From: Hydractinia symbiolongicarpus
Lineage: Eukaryota; Cnidaria; Hydrozoa; Anthoathecata; Hydractiniidae
Assembly (NCBI RefSeq): GCF_029227915.1
Contig: NC_079885.1
Location: 26,661,001-26,725,000, forward strand
DNA: 64,000 nt
Reading direction: 5' to 3'
In this document: one piece after another, positions 25,313 to 38,100 of the stretch
Layout: every line of letters starts with the position of its first letter
How positions within the stretch are numbered: the stretch's first letter is position 1
Notes under the pieces: generated by a model
What the model was told of the DNA's origin: nothing
Seen by the model: the letters and a program-made list of their open reading frames with translations, nothing else
Databases searched by the model: none
Translations under genes and position numbers: made by a program

Positions 25313-25676
25313 TACAGTACAGTCCAGATATAAACGTACGCGTGTGCTCAACTTGCAAAAATAATTGCTTTTATTAAAAAAACAATAGGATAGCGAGTTC
25401 CTTTGTGCGAAAATAATTGCTTCAAAAGCATAGCAAGAAATATTGTTTAAAAACACAATACTCTGCGCGAGAATAAATTAAACCAAAGGCCATTGAATTT
25501 TTAATTTTTTTAACAACGAAACTAATTATAGTAACGCGATTTTAATCTTGATTTATTTAAAAAACACAAGCTCTTTTAAAAAACAACAAATCCAATGATC
25601 AAAATATTTAAAAAAAAATAATGCTACTTTAAAACTTTTAGTAATATTTCTTTATCTTCGAAACATATTTTTTAAC

Positions 25677-28379
25677 ATGCTGTATCTCTTAAAAGATTTA
25701 AACGCACAGAGTGGGTTTGATAACAACGATTTATACACAATACCGGGGTACAACTTCATTTCACGTTGTAGAGAAATTGGGAAAGGTGGAGGTGTGGCCA
25801 CTTATATATCGGAACAATTGACATGGAAAAGGAGGGAAGATCTAGAGGTGAATGACATTGAATGTATCTGGCTCGAAATTTTTCCGAAAAACGCAAAAAG
25901 TTTTCTTATATGCTGTATGTATAGACCCCCTGACTCATCTCTGTATCTGAATTCTCGTTTTAACGAAATTTTAAGAGAAATGTTAATAGCTGTTAATAAA
26001 TTAACACTAGAAACAATCATTATGGGCGATGTTAATGTGAATTATTTGAAACAAGGTGATCATCGTGAAATCAAAGATATATTCAAATTGCAATCATTTG
26101 TACAGCTCGTAAAAAAGCCCACGAGAATAACGCAAGACACTGAAACATTAATTGATGTGATATTTACTAACAAAAGTTCGACGATCTCCCACACGGACGT
26201 TCTACCTCTGAGTCTGAGTGATCACGATTGTATTGGTTGCGTAAGAAAAGTTAACCATCAAAAGTTTAAATCGCGCACCACACGATGTCGAAATTACAAC
26301 AAATATGACCCTGAAAAATTGAACACAGACATAAATAATCATGATTGGCAACCTATGTATGAAATGAGTTCCGTGGAAAGTTCCTGGGAATATTTTAAAA
26401 CAACAGTACATGCTATAATCGACAAGCACGCTCCCGTTATAACCAAAATGGTAAAAGGACGTTCCTGTCCGTGGTTGAGTGCTGAAATTAAGAAACATAT
26501 GAACAATCGAGATAAACTCTTGAGAAAGGCACGAAAAACGAAGAAAGCGTCAGATTGGTGTTTGTACAGACAATTAAAAAATCTTTGTAACAACAAAATT
26601 CGAGTTGCATGAAATGGTTATCAGAAAAACTTGTTAGTGGAAAACCGGCATAATCCTCGTAAGTTTTGGAAAACAATCAAAAGCATATTTCCTGCAGGAA
26701 AGTCATCATCTCCAACAAATAGTGATCAGCCGGATGCAGCTGAGAAACTTCTTTACGCTAACAAATTTTGTCGATACTTTTCAGATTGCGCTAGAAAATT
26801 GAAGGACGTCGCTTTTCCATTACGAAACCTTATATGGAGATATACTCCAATAATTTCGACCAGGACTGATAAACTCTTTAATTTTCATTACGTCACGAAA
26901 GTGTTTGTCGAAAAAGAATTAAAATCTTTGAAGAGAAAGAAAGCCACCGGTGCAGATGACATACCACCGGGTGTTTTGAAAGATGCTGCTACACTCCTTT
27001 CTCAACCATTAGCATTCATTATAAACCTGTCGCTGCGTACCAGTACAATACCGTCGGACTGGAAAATCGCAAAAGTTACGCCACTTTTTAAGGGAGGAAA
27101 TTCATCTGAAGAAACAAACTATCGACCTATCTCAGTTCTTCCTATAGTTTCCAAGATTCTAGAACGTGCTGTTCATCACCAATTAATTGATTATCTAGAA
27201 TCAAATAACTTACTTTCTCGAAATCAATTTGGGTACCGTCGAAAACGATCAACGGAGATGGCGACTACGTTATTAACGGACAACATCAGGAAAGAAGTAG
27301 ACAGTGGCAATCTAGTTGGTGCAATTTTTGTTGACTTGTCAAAAGCATTTGACACTCTTAGTCATGGATTATTACTGTCAAAATTATGTTCTTATGGTAT
27401 TAAAGGAATTGCTTTGAATTGGTTCTCAGACTACCTCTTCAATAGAAAGCAGTATTGCGTAGTAACCAACGTAGCATCCGAAGAGAAAAGTATTGTCTGT
27501 GGTGTACCACAAGGATCCATCTTAGGACCTATCTTGTTTTTACTTTATTTCAATGACTTTGAAGAGTGCGTTAAATATTCTGGAGTCATAGAGTTTGCAG
27601 ATGACACGGTGTTATATTTTGCGAGCAAACAGTTACAAGACATCGAAGACAAGTTCAATTACGATCTCGAGAAGATAGCCGAATATCTCAAAGATAACGA
27701 ATTAGTAATAAATCTCAGAAAAGGAAAGACCGAGTCAATGGTATTTGGAACTCAAAAACGACTCTCGATGTATTCACGACAAATGAATTTATATTACAAT
27801 GACGTTCCAATATCTTCAACTACACATTATAAGTATCTTGGTACTGTTTTGGATCCATCTTTGAACATGAACGAAAACTTCAACACGATTTACAAAAGAG
27901 CTTCGAACAAGCTACGTTTGTTAAGTTCACTCAAAATGGGTCTTACTGCGGATGCTGTTAGAAAGATCTACACAGCTATTATTTTACCAGGATTATTCTA
28001 TTGCAGTAACGTTCAGCTCAAATTCAGTGATACTCAAATAAAGAGACTCGAATCCATTGACAATCGTGCTAGAATTCTGACTCAACAAAATGTTCCTGAG
28101 ATCAGAAAAGAAATTGAAAAACGAGCTGTGCTGTTTGTTAAAAAATGTTTGGATGGTAATGTCTGTGATAACTTTCAAGACTACTTCACTGTGAAGCGTC
28201 ATCAAAGAACAACAAGAAACAACGGTTTTCTTTTATTTATACCTAAAGTGAAATTAGAATTTGCAAAGGGAAGCTTCTTTTCAATGGGTGTGAGTTTATT
28301 CAACTCTTTACCCATTGGAATTAGGCAATGTGAAATTTTTGAGGAATTTAAAGCTTTGTGTCAAGCACATTTTGTTTGA
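25677..28379 (+). pseudogene. LINE ORF2 (endonuclease-RT) with one in-frame stop
   Basis: One reading frame runs through, interrupted only by TGA at 26610-26612; both halves are in the same frame. Before the stop is the C-terminal two-thirds of an APE-type endonuclease: GGGVATYI, YRPPDSS, GDVNVNY, and the catalytic LSDHD. After the stop is a full RT domain: FVDLSKAFDT, GVPQGSILGP, and the catalytic FADD in FADDTVLYF, followed by the usual CR1/L2 C-terminal region (YLGTVLDPSLNMNE). The missing N-terminus plus the stop make it non-functional, but the RT itself has no other lesion, so insertion was fairly recent. Confidence 0.9.
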
Positions 28380-28756
28380 TAAGTGTATTTGTGAGTGTGT
28401 TTTCCATACAGCCTGGTTTAGCTTTTGACACAATCTTTTTGAGTTTTGTGTTAATATTCTTTTTCAACTGAGGACTCTATATAGTGCACCGTTTTGTGAC
28501 AGTTTCTTAGTTTGTTTCCCTGTTTTTCTCGATATAGTCTTTCTCTCTTTTTGTCTCTCATTTTATTCCGTACAAATATACATAATCTTCACATTACATA
28601 TTTACTTTTTATCTATTGTATATAACCATTTTAAATGAATATTAATATTTTTAACATTTTATTTTCAGGACGCATATTTATAACAGTGTTTTATATACTG
28701 ACATGCAAATCCTGTATAAACATTCGTTAAATAAATAATAATAATAATAATAACAA
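25681..28756 (+). mobile_element. CR1/L2-type LINE, 5'-truncated
   Basis: The insert begins where the host repeat (also present inverted at 24640-24700) stops, at about 25681. It ends in a TAA microsatellite at 28731-28756. The 3' UTR is about 350 bp. The ORF has endonuclease and reverse-transcriptase domains but lacks the first part of the endonuclease (no LNVNGL or TESHL block), so it is 5'-truncated. The TAA tail is shared with the LINE at 46548-50167. Confidence 0.85.
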
Positions 28757-28830
28757 AGCATCTCGCTTTCTATTTAGTTTTTAGCGCAAATCTTTTATTT
28801 TATAAAACTATCAAACAATGGCTCGCCGTG

Positions 28831-30840
28831 AATCCGTGACCTAAAAGGGACATTTAATTTTCATTTTAAAATAAAAACAAATTTCAATTTTTTTATCAAT
28901 TTTTCTTTTTTAATTCAATACATAAAGAAAATTTAAACTCAATTTTCGTTTTTTCGTTTTCAAATCAAAAAACAAAAAAGGAACTTCATATTTTGGCAAA
29001 AAAAGTACGTTCTCCTTCGCAGACGTTTTTCTTCTACGAACCCAAGGATTACTTTGGGTCATTTGGTGCTAAAAATCCCAAAATGTAATATCAATTTCTA
29101 AATTTCTGATTTTTAAGAGAATTTTAAATTTGAAAATTAAATCAAATTTCGTTTAAATCAAAAATTGAATTTTAAGTTCAATTTTTGATTTTTAATTTGA
29201 ATCAAAAATTGAAATTCAAGTTCAATTGTTAATTTTGGTTTAAATAGAAAATTGAAAATTTTTAACTCGTAAATGCCTAAAAGAGTAACAAATCATGTGA
29301 CAAGTCATGTGATAATTCTGGCCTATCAGATCAATTGACGTGAAGTGTAAAGAGTTGTATAACATTTGTAGGATTCAGTTAAATGTTGTTTGTCTTACCA
29401 CAGAAACAGACATGAATAAAATTTTTCTTTCTTTTTTTTCTCAGGAAAAACAAATATTTGTTTTAGCTAAAAATTAAAACTTTGCGGCATAAGTTCTCTG
29501 TAAGTTGTAAAAATGAATTGTGAAAACCTATCTACAATTTTATGGAGTATCGGTTCCACGCTGAGCGATGTTAGTATTTTATAGGAGTTAGAAGTAGAGC
29601 TATTCAGAGAGAAGCAAAATTTTTTATGACCTTCTTCACTGAAAACGTAGCCTAATTTATTCTTTCAACCACAAGTCTGACGTATTGAAAAATTTTCAAT
29701 ATATTAAATTTCGGAACAGCTTTCGGCATAATATTCAAAGCATGCAAAGTTTTTTTTTTCTACTTTACATTCTACCTCACATAAAATAAATAGAAGCACG
29801 TATTGAATCGATTCTCAAAAACGCTTTTAAAAATAAAAATCATCATTCCTAAAATATAAATTGTTCTTAACAAAATTTGTGTTATGTATCCATTGCGAGA
29901 AGTACTGTGACGCTTTAAGTTCGCTATACGAAACTTTTCTTTTCACTGACCGGGAATCTGCTGTAAGATTCTCTTTTAAACATATTGTCAAAACATCGAC
30001 TACTTAATCAATTTACTAAATACGCCTTTTCGTTTCGATCCAACCTAAACAATGCGGCGTTCAAGCACAATATTTTCATAAGATTGTTTTTAGGAATCTT
30101 CCTAAGTCCAAATCGATGACATATAAATCTGTAGCTTGATTCCGTAATTTTTGAAATGTTTGAAGATTTTCTCGCACAGTTGATAAATTATTATGCAGTA
30201 TTTCAAAATCTTCTCGGAAAAAGTTTAAAAACTGGCCCACGGTTTGAGCTAGGTTTAAGGACCCTTCTCCCCATTGTAAGTAGATGTAATATGTTGCGTA
30301 AATCCTTGTCCGCTAATAATAATAATAATAATAAAAAAAGTGATTATTCTTCAGAAAAAAAATAAAATCGAATTTCCTTTTTTAATTTAATTTAAAAATC
30401 AAAGTTGATTTTTAATTTTTGATTTTGATTTAACTCAAAAATCAAAAATTTAATTTGATTTTTAAATTTCTATTTAAACCAAAATCAAAAATTGAACTTG
30501 AATTTCAATTCTTGATTTAAACGAAATTTGATTTAATTTTCAAATTTGAAATTCTATTAAAAATCAAAAATTTGGAAATTGATATTACATTTTGGGATTT
30601 TTAGCACCAAATGACCCAAAGAAATCCTTGGGTTCGTAGAAGAAAAACGTCTGCGAAGGAGAGCGTACTTTTTTGCCAAAATATAAAGTTCCTTTTTTGT
30701 TCTTTGATTTGAAAACGAAAAACGAAAATTGAGTTTAAATTTTTTTTTTGTATTGAATTAAAAAAGAAAAATTGATAAAAAAATTGAAATTTGTTTTTAT
30801 TTTAAAATGAAAATTAAATGTCCCTTTTAGGTCACGGATT
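28831..30840. mobile_element. Foldback-type element, 2010 bp, ~450-bp inverted arms
   Basis: Termini are AATCCGTGACC and GGTCACGGATT, flanked by the 6-bp direct repeat GCCGTG (28825-28830 and 30841-30846). The left arm (28831 to ~29276) and right arm (~30366 to 30840) match for about 450 bp with few differences, including the distinctive block around GCAGACGTTTTTCTTCTACG. The inner arm is an AT-rich field of nested CAATTTTTGATT / AATCAAAAATTG palindromes. The ~1.1-kb centre (29277-30365) has no transposase; it ends with a TAA microsatellite at about 30315-30333. The uninterrupted flank is visible at 31430 and 41640. Confidence 0.85.
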
Positions 30841-30887
30841 GCCGTGTCACATTGATAGAGTTGATAACATTTTAAATACTTAAAACA

Positions 30888-30943
30888 TCATCATCATCAT
30901 CATTCTCGGCTCAACGTCCGTTTTCCATGCTAACATGGGTTGG
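30888..30943 (-). mobile_element. 56-bp RTE-type LINE tail insertion
   Basis: A (CAT)n run plus about 40 bp of RTE 3' end (CGTCCGTTTTCCATGCTAAC, then ATGGGTTGG) matches the tail of the RTE copy at 55663. It is flanked by a perfect 10-bp target-site duplication, ACTTAAAACA (30878-30887 and 30944-30953). It is therefore a genuine, extremely 5'-truncated retrotransposition product. Confidence 0.85.
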
Positions 30944-30954
30944 ACTTAAAACAC

Positions 30955-31275
30955 TATCTAACAAAGCTTTCCTATCGCAGTTCTTCGTTCTTTAACTTTC
31001 TAAAAAATCATTTATATCGCTGCTCTTCATTATTAAACTTTTAACATGTGATATAACGAAGCTTTTCTATTGCCGTTCTTCGTTCTGAAACTTTTAAAAT
31101 GCGATCTAAAAAAACAATTTTGTCGATGCTTTTCGTTTTTAAACTTTTAAAATGCGATCTAATAAAACATTTCTATCGCCGTTTTTCGTTTTTAAACTTT
31201 GAAAAGCCGATCTAAAAAAAACATTTCTATCGCCGTTTTTCGTTCTTAAACTTCTAAAACACGATCTAAAATAGC
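30955..31275 (-). repeat. 53-bp-family minisatellite, 5-6 units
   Basis: Reverse-complement units of the array also found at 32418, 34016, 35614, 37318 and 43548: GATCGCATTTTAAAAGTTT plus AAAAACGAAAAACGGCGAT per unit on the minus strand. The units here are more diverged than those at 43548. Confidence 0.8.
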
Positions 31276-31514
31276 TTCTCTATCAAAATTAAAGTTTCAA
31301 TCTTTGTTAAAATATAATAATTTCTATCGCTTAAAAGCTTTATATATTTAACCCGCGCAACCAACAATGCTAGTTTATTTAGTTTCCACGCAAAACTTTT
31401 GTTTAATTAAAATATTAAACAATGGCTCTTCAGGTCACATTAATAGAGTTGATAACATTTGCAATTATGCTATTGGGAATAGTTATGTTAACACTATTTA
31501 ACAATAGTTACGCG

Positions 31515-31995
31515 CAGTTAGATCGTTTTAAAAATCATGAAAACAGGATCGTATAAAACAAAAATATTGCAGAAGATCGTTTAAAAACCATGAGAACAAG
31601 ATGGTAAAAAGCAAAAAGTTCTCCATAGATTGTTTAAAAATCATGAAAAAGTGATCGAAAAAAGCAAAAAGTTCTCCGCAGATCGTTTAAAAATCATGAA
31701 ACAGTATCGTAGAAAGCAAAAAGTTCGCTGTAGATTGTTTAAAAATCATGAAAACGGCATCGTAGAAAGCGAGAAGATCGCTGTAGATGGTTTAAAACTC
31801 ATGAAAACGGCATCGTAGGAAGCGAAAGGATCCCTGTAGATCGTTTAAAAATCATGAAAACAGGATCGTAAAAAGCAAAAAATTCGCTGTAGATTGTTTA
31901 AAAATTATTAAAACAGGATCGCAGGAATCAAAAAGTTCGCAGTAGCTTGTTTAAAAATCATGAAAACAGGATCGTGGAAAACAAAAAGATCACCG
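31515..31995 (+). repeat. Second 53-bp tandem array, about 9 units
   Basis: Units start GAT(C/T)GTTTAAAAATCATGAA, followed by an A/C-rich part AACAGGATCGTAAAAAGC. Unit starts fall at about 31574, 31627, 31680, 31731, 31786, 31839, 31892 and 31945, i.e. a 53-bp period like the neighbouring minisatellite although the sequence differs. The open frame across it (31630-31818) is a by-product of the repeat. Confidence 0.85.
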
Positions 31996-32183
31996 TATGA
32001 CATTCGTTTAACAAAACGAAGTACTTTGTAGCGTTCATATAATTATACAAAAAAACATACAAACATTTGGAGACAATGGTAAGATTTGATATCACAGAAT
32101 GTAATTTTGTATTAGGAGTCATGGCAGCCACGTAATTTTTGTTTTTGAAGAGTAAATTCCAAACTTTAACCGAATTTTCTTTA

Positions 32184-35100
32184 CAGTACAGTCTGAATGT
32201 AGTCTACCACGGACGCGAAACTAGCATGAATAGTTACACAGAACAATAACATTGGAAAGCTTTTGTTTTGTTAAGAAAATAATTGCCTCCCTGATAAACA
32301 ATGACGCCACACGATGGATTGTTTAATCACAATAGGTTGCAAGATCAATTTTAGCAATCTATTTTGTGCGAACAATTTTGAAAATTTTAATTGCAGTAAT
32401 TAAATATAAAAGTTTAGTTAGGTCACATTTTAAAACTTTAAAAATAAAAAGCGGGATAGAAATATTTTTTTAAATCACATTTTAAAAGTTTAAAAACAAG
32501 AAGCGGCGATAGGAATGTTTTTTAAGATCACATTTTAAAAGTTTAAGAACAAAAAACAGTGATAGAAATGTTTTTTAAGATCACATTTTAAAAGTTTAAG
32601 AACGAAAAAACAGTGATAAAAATGTTTTTTAAGATCACATTTTAAAAGTTTAAAAACGAAAAGCGGCGATAAAAATGTTTTTATTTGTTTCAATAAGAAA
32701 GTATGCGGAAGGATTATTTTACAATGTTTGTTAAGAAGGAAATGTTTTCATCAAGAAATGTAGATATTGTATTTATTTCAGAATATACACCATTTGCTTT
32801 ACAAAAATAAACTGTAGTTGTATTCTTTTAATAAAAAAATGCACGAGTCATCAGGCCTCATCCTGTGCGATCTTCGAACGCCAAAAAAAATACCTCAGGC
32901 GTGCGCTAATCGCACACCAAAATAAATAATGTTCTGTTCAATGAAGGCGCACAGGAATAATATATGGTGCCAATCACAAGTAAAGCTACACATCTTTGAC
33001 AGTACGAGTACAAATAAATGTGAGTAAAATAATTCAGAGTGAGAGTACAATGCGAGTGCGAGTAAAATAAATAAGAGTAATCAATAATTAAACTACTCGC
33101 AAGTAAATCTTTAAAAATATATATCATGTTACTCGCAAGTTATTTTAAAGAAAAACAAAGACATTAATTTTAATTTACCATTTAATTTTGTTGCTCTTTT
33201 GAAATTAATAAATAAATTTTAAAGTTCAACTTTTCCGTCTTTTACTTCTTTAAATGCTTTTGCTACTTTCGTTATATGAAATCACTTCCAGCATGTTCTT
33301 TCGCAAGCACAGAGTCAGCATGATATCTAATTATAGTTATGGTGATCAACTGCCACATGCAGACTTTGCTTTCTGAATATTTTTCAACAATCATTGCTTT
33401 ACAACTCAGACATTAATCTGTATAGTTTTAAAACATTGCCATAGAAACAGGACATCACAAAGCTTGTTATTGTTTTGTTTAGGGGGGAATGTTTTAAGAT
33501 CAAAGCAACAATAATAACGTGAGGGATTTTTTTATAAAAAAACAGTTTAATGTTTAATGATATATTTTTTTTGAAAAATATAAAAATAAAAAATATTTAC
33601 CTCTAAAAAAATATTTACAAAAAAGTTATTAATTGAAAGAGTTTTATGACTATAACTTGCATGTTTTATAATTTTTCTTTGTTCTGTTGCTACGTCGTAT
33701 ACTTTTTTTTTAAAAAATAATGAATAATGAACGCATCTCACATTTTAGTTTCGTCGCAACAAATTACTTGCTTTTCAAAACATGGCAAAATTGAATGTAG
33801 TCTACCACGGACGCGAAACTAGCATGAATAGTTACACAGAACAATAACATTGGAAAGCTTTTGTTTTTTTAAGAAAATAATTGCCTCCCTGATAAACAAT
33901 GACGCCACACGATGGATTGTTTAATCACAATAGGTTGCAAGATCAATTTTAGCAATCTATTTTGTGTGAACAATTTTAAAAATTTTAATTGCAGTAATTA
34001 AATATAAAAGTTTAGTTAGGTCACATTTTAAAACTTTAAAAATAAAAAGCGGGATAGAAATATTTTTTTAAATCACATTTTAAAAGTTTAAAAACAAGAA
34101 GCGGCGATAGGAATGTTTTTTAAGATCACATTTTAAAAGTTTAAGAACAAAAAACAGTGATAGAAATGTTTTTTAAGATCACATTTTAAAAGTTTAAGAA
34201 CGAAAAAACAGTGATAAAAATGTTTTTTAAGATCACATTTTAAAAGTTTAAAAACGAAAAGCGGCGATAAAAATGTTTTTATTTGTTTCAATAAGAAAGT
34301 ATGCGGAAGGATTATTTTACAATGTTTGTTAAGAAGGAAATGTTTTCATCAAGAAATGTAGATATTGTATTTATTTCAGAATATACACCATTTGCTTTAC
34401 AAAAATAAACTGTAGTTGTATTCTTTTAATAAAAAAATGCACGAGTCATCAGGCCTCATCCTGTGCGATCTTCGAACGCCAAAAAAAATACCTCAGGCGT
34501 GCGCTAATCGCACACCAAAATAAATAATGTTCTGTTCAATGAAGGCGCACAGGAATAATATATGGTGCCAATCACAAGTAAAGCTACACATCTTTGACAG
34601 TACGAGTACAAATAAATGTGAGTAAAATAATTCAGAGTGAGAGTACAATGCGAGTGCGAGTAAAATAAATAAGAGTAATCAATAATTAAACTACTCGCAA
34701 GTAAATCTTTAAAAATATATATCATGTTACTCGCAAGTTATTTTAAAGAAAAACAAAGACATTAATTTTAATTTACCATTTAATTTTGTTGCTCTTTTGA
34801 AATTAATAAATAAATTTTAAAGTTCAACTTTTCCGTCTTTTACTTCTTTAAATGCTTTTGCTACTTTCGTTATATGAAATCACTTCCAGCATGTTCTTTC
34901 GCAAGCACAGAGTCAGCATGATATCTAATTATAGTTATGGTGATCAACTGCCACATGCAGACTTTGCTTTCTGAATATTTTTCAACAATCATTGCTTTAC
35001 AACTCAGACATTAATCTGTATAGTTTTAAAACATTGCCATAGAAACAGGACATCACAAAGCTTGTTATTGTTTTGTTTAGGGGGGAATGTTTTAAGATCA

Positions 35101-38100
35101 AAGCAACAATAATAACGTGAGGGATTTTTTTATAAAAAAACAGTTTAATGTTTAATGATATATTTTTTTTGAAAAATATAAAAATAAAAAATATTTACCT
35201 CTAAAAAAATATTTACAAAAAAGTTATTAATTGAAAGAGTTTTATGACTATAACTTGCATGTTTTATAATTTTTCTTTGTTCTGTTGCTACGTCGTATAC
35301 TTTTTTTTTAAAAAATAATGAATAATGAACGCATCTCACATTTTAGTTTCGTCGCAACAAATTACTTGCTTTTCAAAACATGGCAAAATTGAATGTAGTC
35401 TACCACGGACGCGAAACTAGCATGAATAGTTACACAGAACAATAACATTGGAAAGCTTTTGTTTTTTTAAGAAAATAATTGCCTCCCTGATAAACAATGA
35501 CGCCACACGATGGATTGTTTAATCACAATAGGTTGCAAGATCAATTTTAGCAATCTATTTTGTGTGAACAATTTTAAAAATTTTAATTGCAGTAATTAAA
35601 TATAAAAGTTTAGTTAGGTCACATTTTAAAACTTTAAAAATAAAAAGCGGGATAGAAATATTTTTTTAAATCACATTTTAAAAGTTTAAAAACAAGAAGC
35701 GGCGATAGGAATGTTTTTTAAGATCACATTTTAAAAGTTTAAGAACAAAAAACAGTGATAGAAATGTTTTTTAAGATCACATTTTAAAAGTTTAAGAACA
35801 AAAAACAGTGATAGAAATGTTTTTTAAGATCACATTTTAAAAGTTTAAGAACGAAAAAACAGTGATAAAAATGTTTTTTAAGATCACATTTTAAAAGTTT
35901 AAAAACGAAAAGCGGCGATAAAAATGTTTTTTAAGATCGCATTTTAAAAGTTTAAAAACGAATAGCGGCGATAGAAATGTTTTTATTTGTTTCAATAAGA
36001 AAGTATGCGGAAGGATTATTTTACAATGTTTGTTAAGAAGGAAATGTTTTCATCAAGAAATGTAGATATTGTATTTATTTCAGAATATACACCATTTGCT
36101 TTACAAAAATAAACTGTAGTTGTATTCTTTTAATAAAAAAATGCACGAGTCATCAGGCCTCATCCTGTGCGATCTTCGAACGCCAAAAAAAATACCTCAG
36201 GCGTGCGCTAATCGCACACCAAAATAAATAATGTTCTGTTCAATGAAGGCGCACAGGAATAATATATGGTGCCAATCACAAGTAAAGCTACACATCTTTG
36301 ACAGTACGAGTACAAATAAATGTGAGTAAAATAATTCAGAGTGAGAGTACAATGCGAGTGCGAGTAAAATAAATAAGAGTAATCAATAATTAAACTACTC
36401 GCAAGTAAATCTTTAAAAATATATATCATGTTACTCGCAAGTTATTTTAAAGAAAAACAAAGACATTAATTTTAATTTACCATTTAATTTTGTTGCTCTT
36501 TTGAAATTAATAAATAAATTTTAAAGTTCAACTTTTCCGTCTTTTACTTCTTTAAATGCTTTTGCTACTTTCGTTATATGAAATCACTTCCAGCATGTTC
36601 TTTCGCAAGCACAGAGTCAGCATGATATCTAATTATAGTTATGGTGATCAACTGCCACATGCAGACTTTGCTTTCTGAATATTTTTCAACAATCATTGCT
36701 TTACAACTCAGACATTAATCTGTATAGTTTTAAAACATTGCCATAGAAACAGGACATCACAAAGCTTGTTATTGTTTTGTTTAGGGGGGAATGTTTTAAG
36801 ATCAAAGCAACAATAATAACGTGAGGGATTTTTTTATAAAAAAACAGTTTAATGTTTAATGATATATTTTTTTTGAAAAATATAAAAATAAAAAATATTT
36901 ACCTCTAAAAAAATATTTACAAAAAAGTTATTAATTGAAAGAGTTTTATGACTATAACTTGCATGTTTTATAATTTTTCTTTGTTCTGTTGCTACGTCGT
37001 ATACTTTTTTTTTAAAAAATAATGAATAATGAACGCATCTCACATTTTAGTTTCGTCGCAACAAATTACTTGCTTTTCAAAACATGGCAAAATTGAATGT
37101 AGTCTACCACGGACGCGAAACTAGCATGAATAGTTACACAGAACAATAACATTGGAAAGCTTTTGTTTTTTTAAGAAAATAATTGCCTCCCTGATAAACA
37201 ATGACGCCACACGATGGATTGTTTAATCACAATAGGTTGCAAGATCAATTTTAGCAATCTATTTTGTGTGAACAATTTTAAAAATTTTAATTGCAGTAAT
37301 TAAATATAAAAGTTTAGTTAGGTCACATTTTAAAACTTTAAAAATAAAAAGCGGGATAGAAATATTTTTTTAAATCACATTTTAAAAGTTTAAAAACAAG
37401 AAGCGGCGATAGGAATGTTTTTTAAGATCACATTTTAAAAGTTTAAGAACAAAAAACAGTGATAGAAATGTTTTTTAAGATCACATTTTAAAAGTTTAAG
37501 AACGAAAAAACAGTGATAAAAATGTTTTTTAAGATCACATTTTAAAAGTTTAAAAACGAAAAGCGGCGATAAAAATGTTTTTTAAGATCGCATTTTAAAA
37601 GTTTAAAAACGAATAGCGGCGATAGAAATGTTTTTATTTGTTTCAATAAGAAAGTATGCGGAAGGATTATTTTACAATGTTTGTTAAGAAGGAAATGTTT
37701 TCATCAAGAAATGTAGATATTGTATTTATTTCAGAATATACACCATTTGCTTTACAAAAATAAACTGTAGTTGTATTCTTTTAATAAAAAAATGCACGAG
37801 TCATCAGGCCTCATCCTGTGCGATCTTCGAACGCCAAAAAAAATACCTCAGGCGTGCGCTAATCGCACACCAAAATAAATAATGTTCTGTTCAATGAAGG
37901 CGCACAGGAATAATATATGGTGCCAATCACAAGTAAAGCTACACATCTTTGACAGTACGAGTACAAATAAATGTGAGTAAAATAATTCAGAGTGAGAGTA
38001 CAATGCGAGTGCGAGTAAAATAAATAAGAGTAATCAATAATTAAACTACTCGCAAGTAAATCTTTAAAAATATATATCATGTTACTCGCAAGTTATTTTA

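Larger units (their letters stand above)
25315..31530. mobile_element. TA-flanked large element alpha (Tc1/mariner-like end, decayed, host to insertions)
   Basis: It starts TA|CAGTACAGTCCAGATATA at 25313. Its first ~100 bp match, in inverted orientation, the right end of element beta (51180-51292). About 31280-31530 matches, in reverse complement, the zone 140-400 bp inside the other end type (41540-41790; 43320-43550). So alpha runs from one end type to a truncated copy of the other. No transposase frame is visible. It contains a LINE (25681-28756), a foldback element (28831-30840), an RTE tail (30888-30943) and a 53-bp minisatellite (30955-31275). Removing these leaves a scaffold parallel to beta. 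The right limit is approximate because the terminal ~150 bp are missing. Confidence 0.6.
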
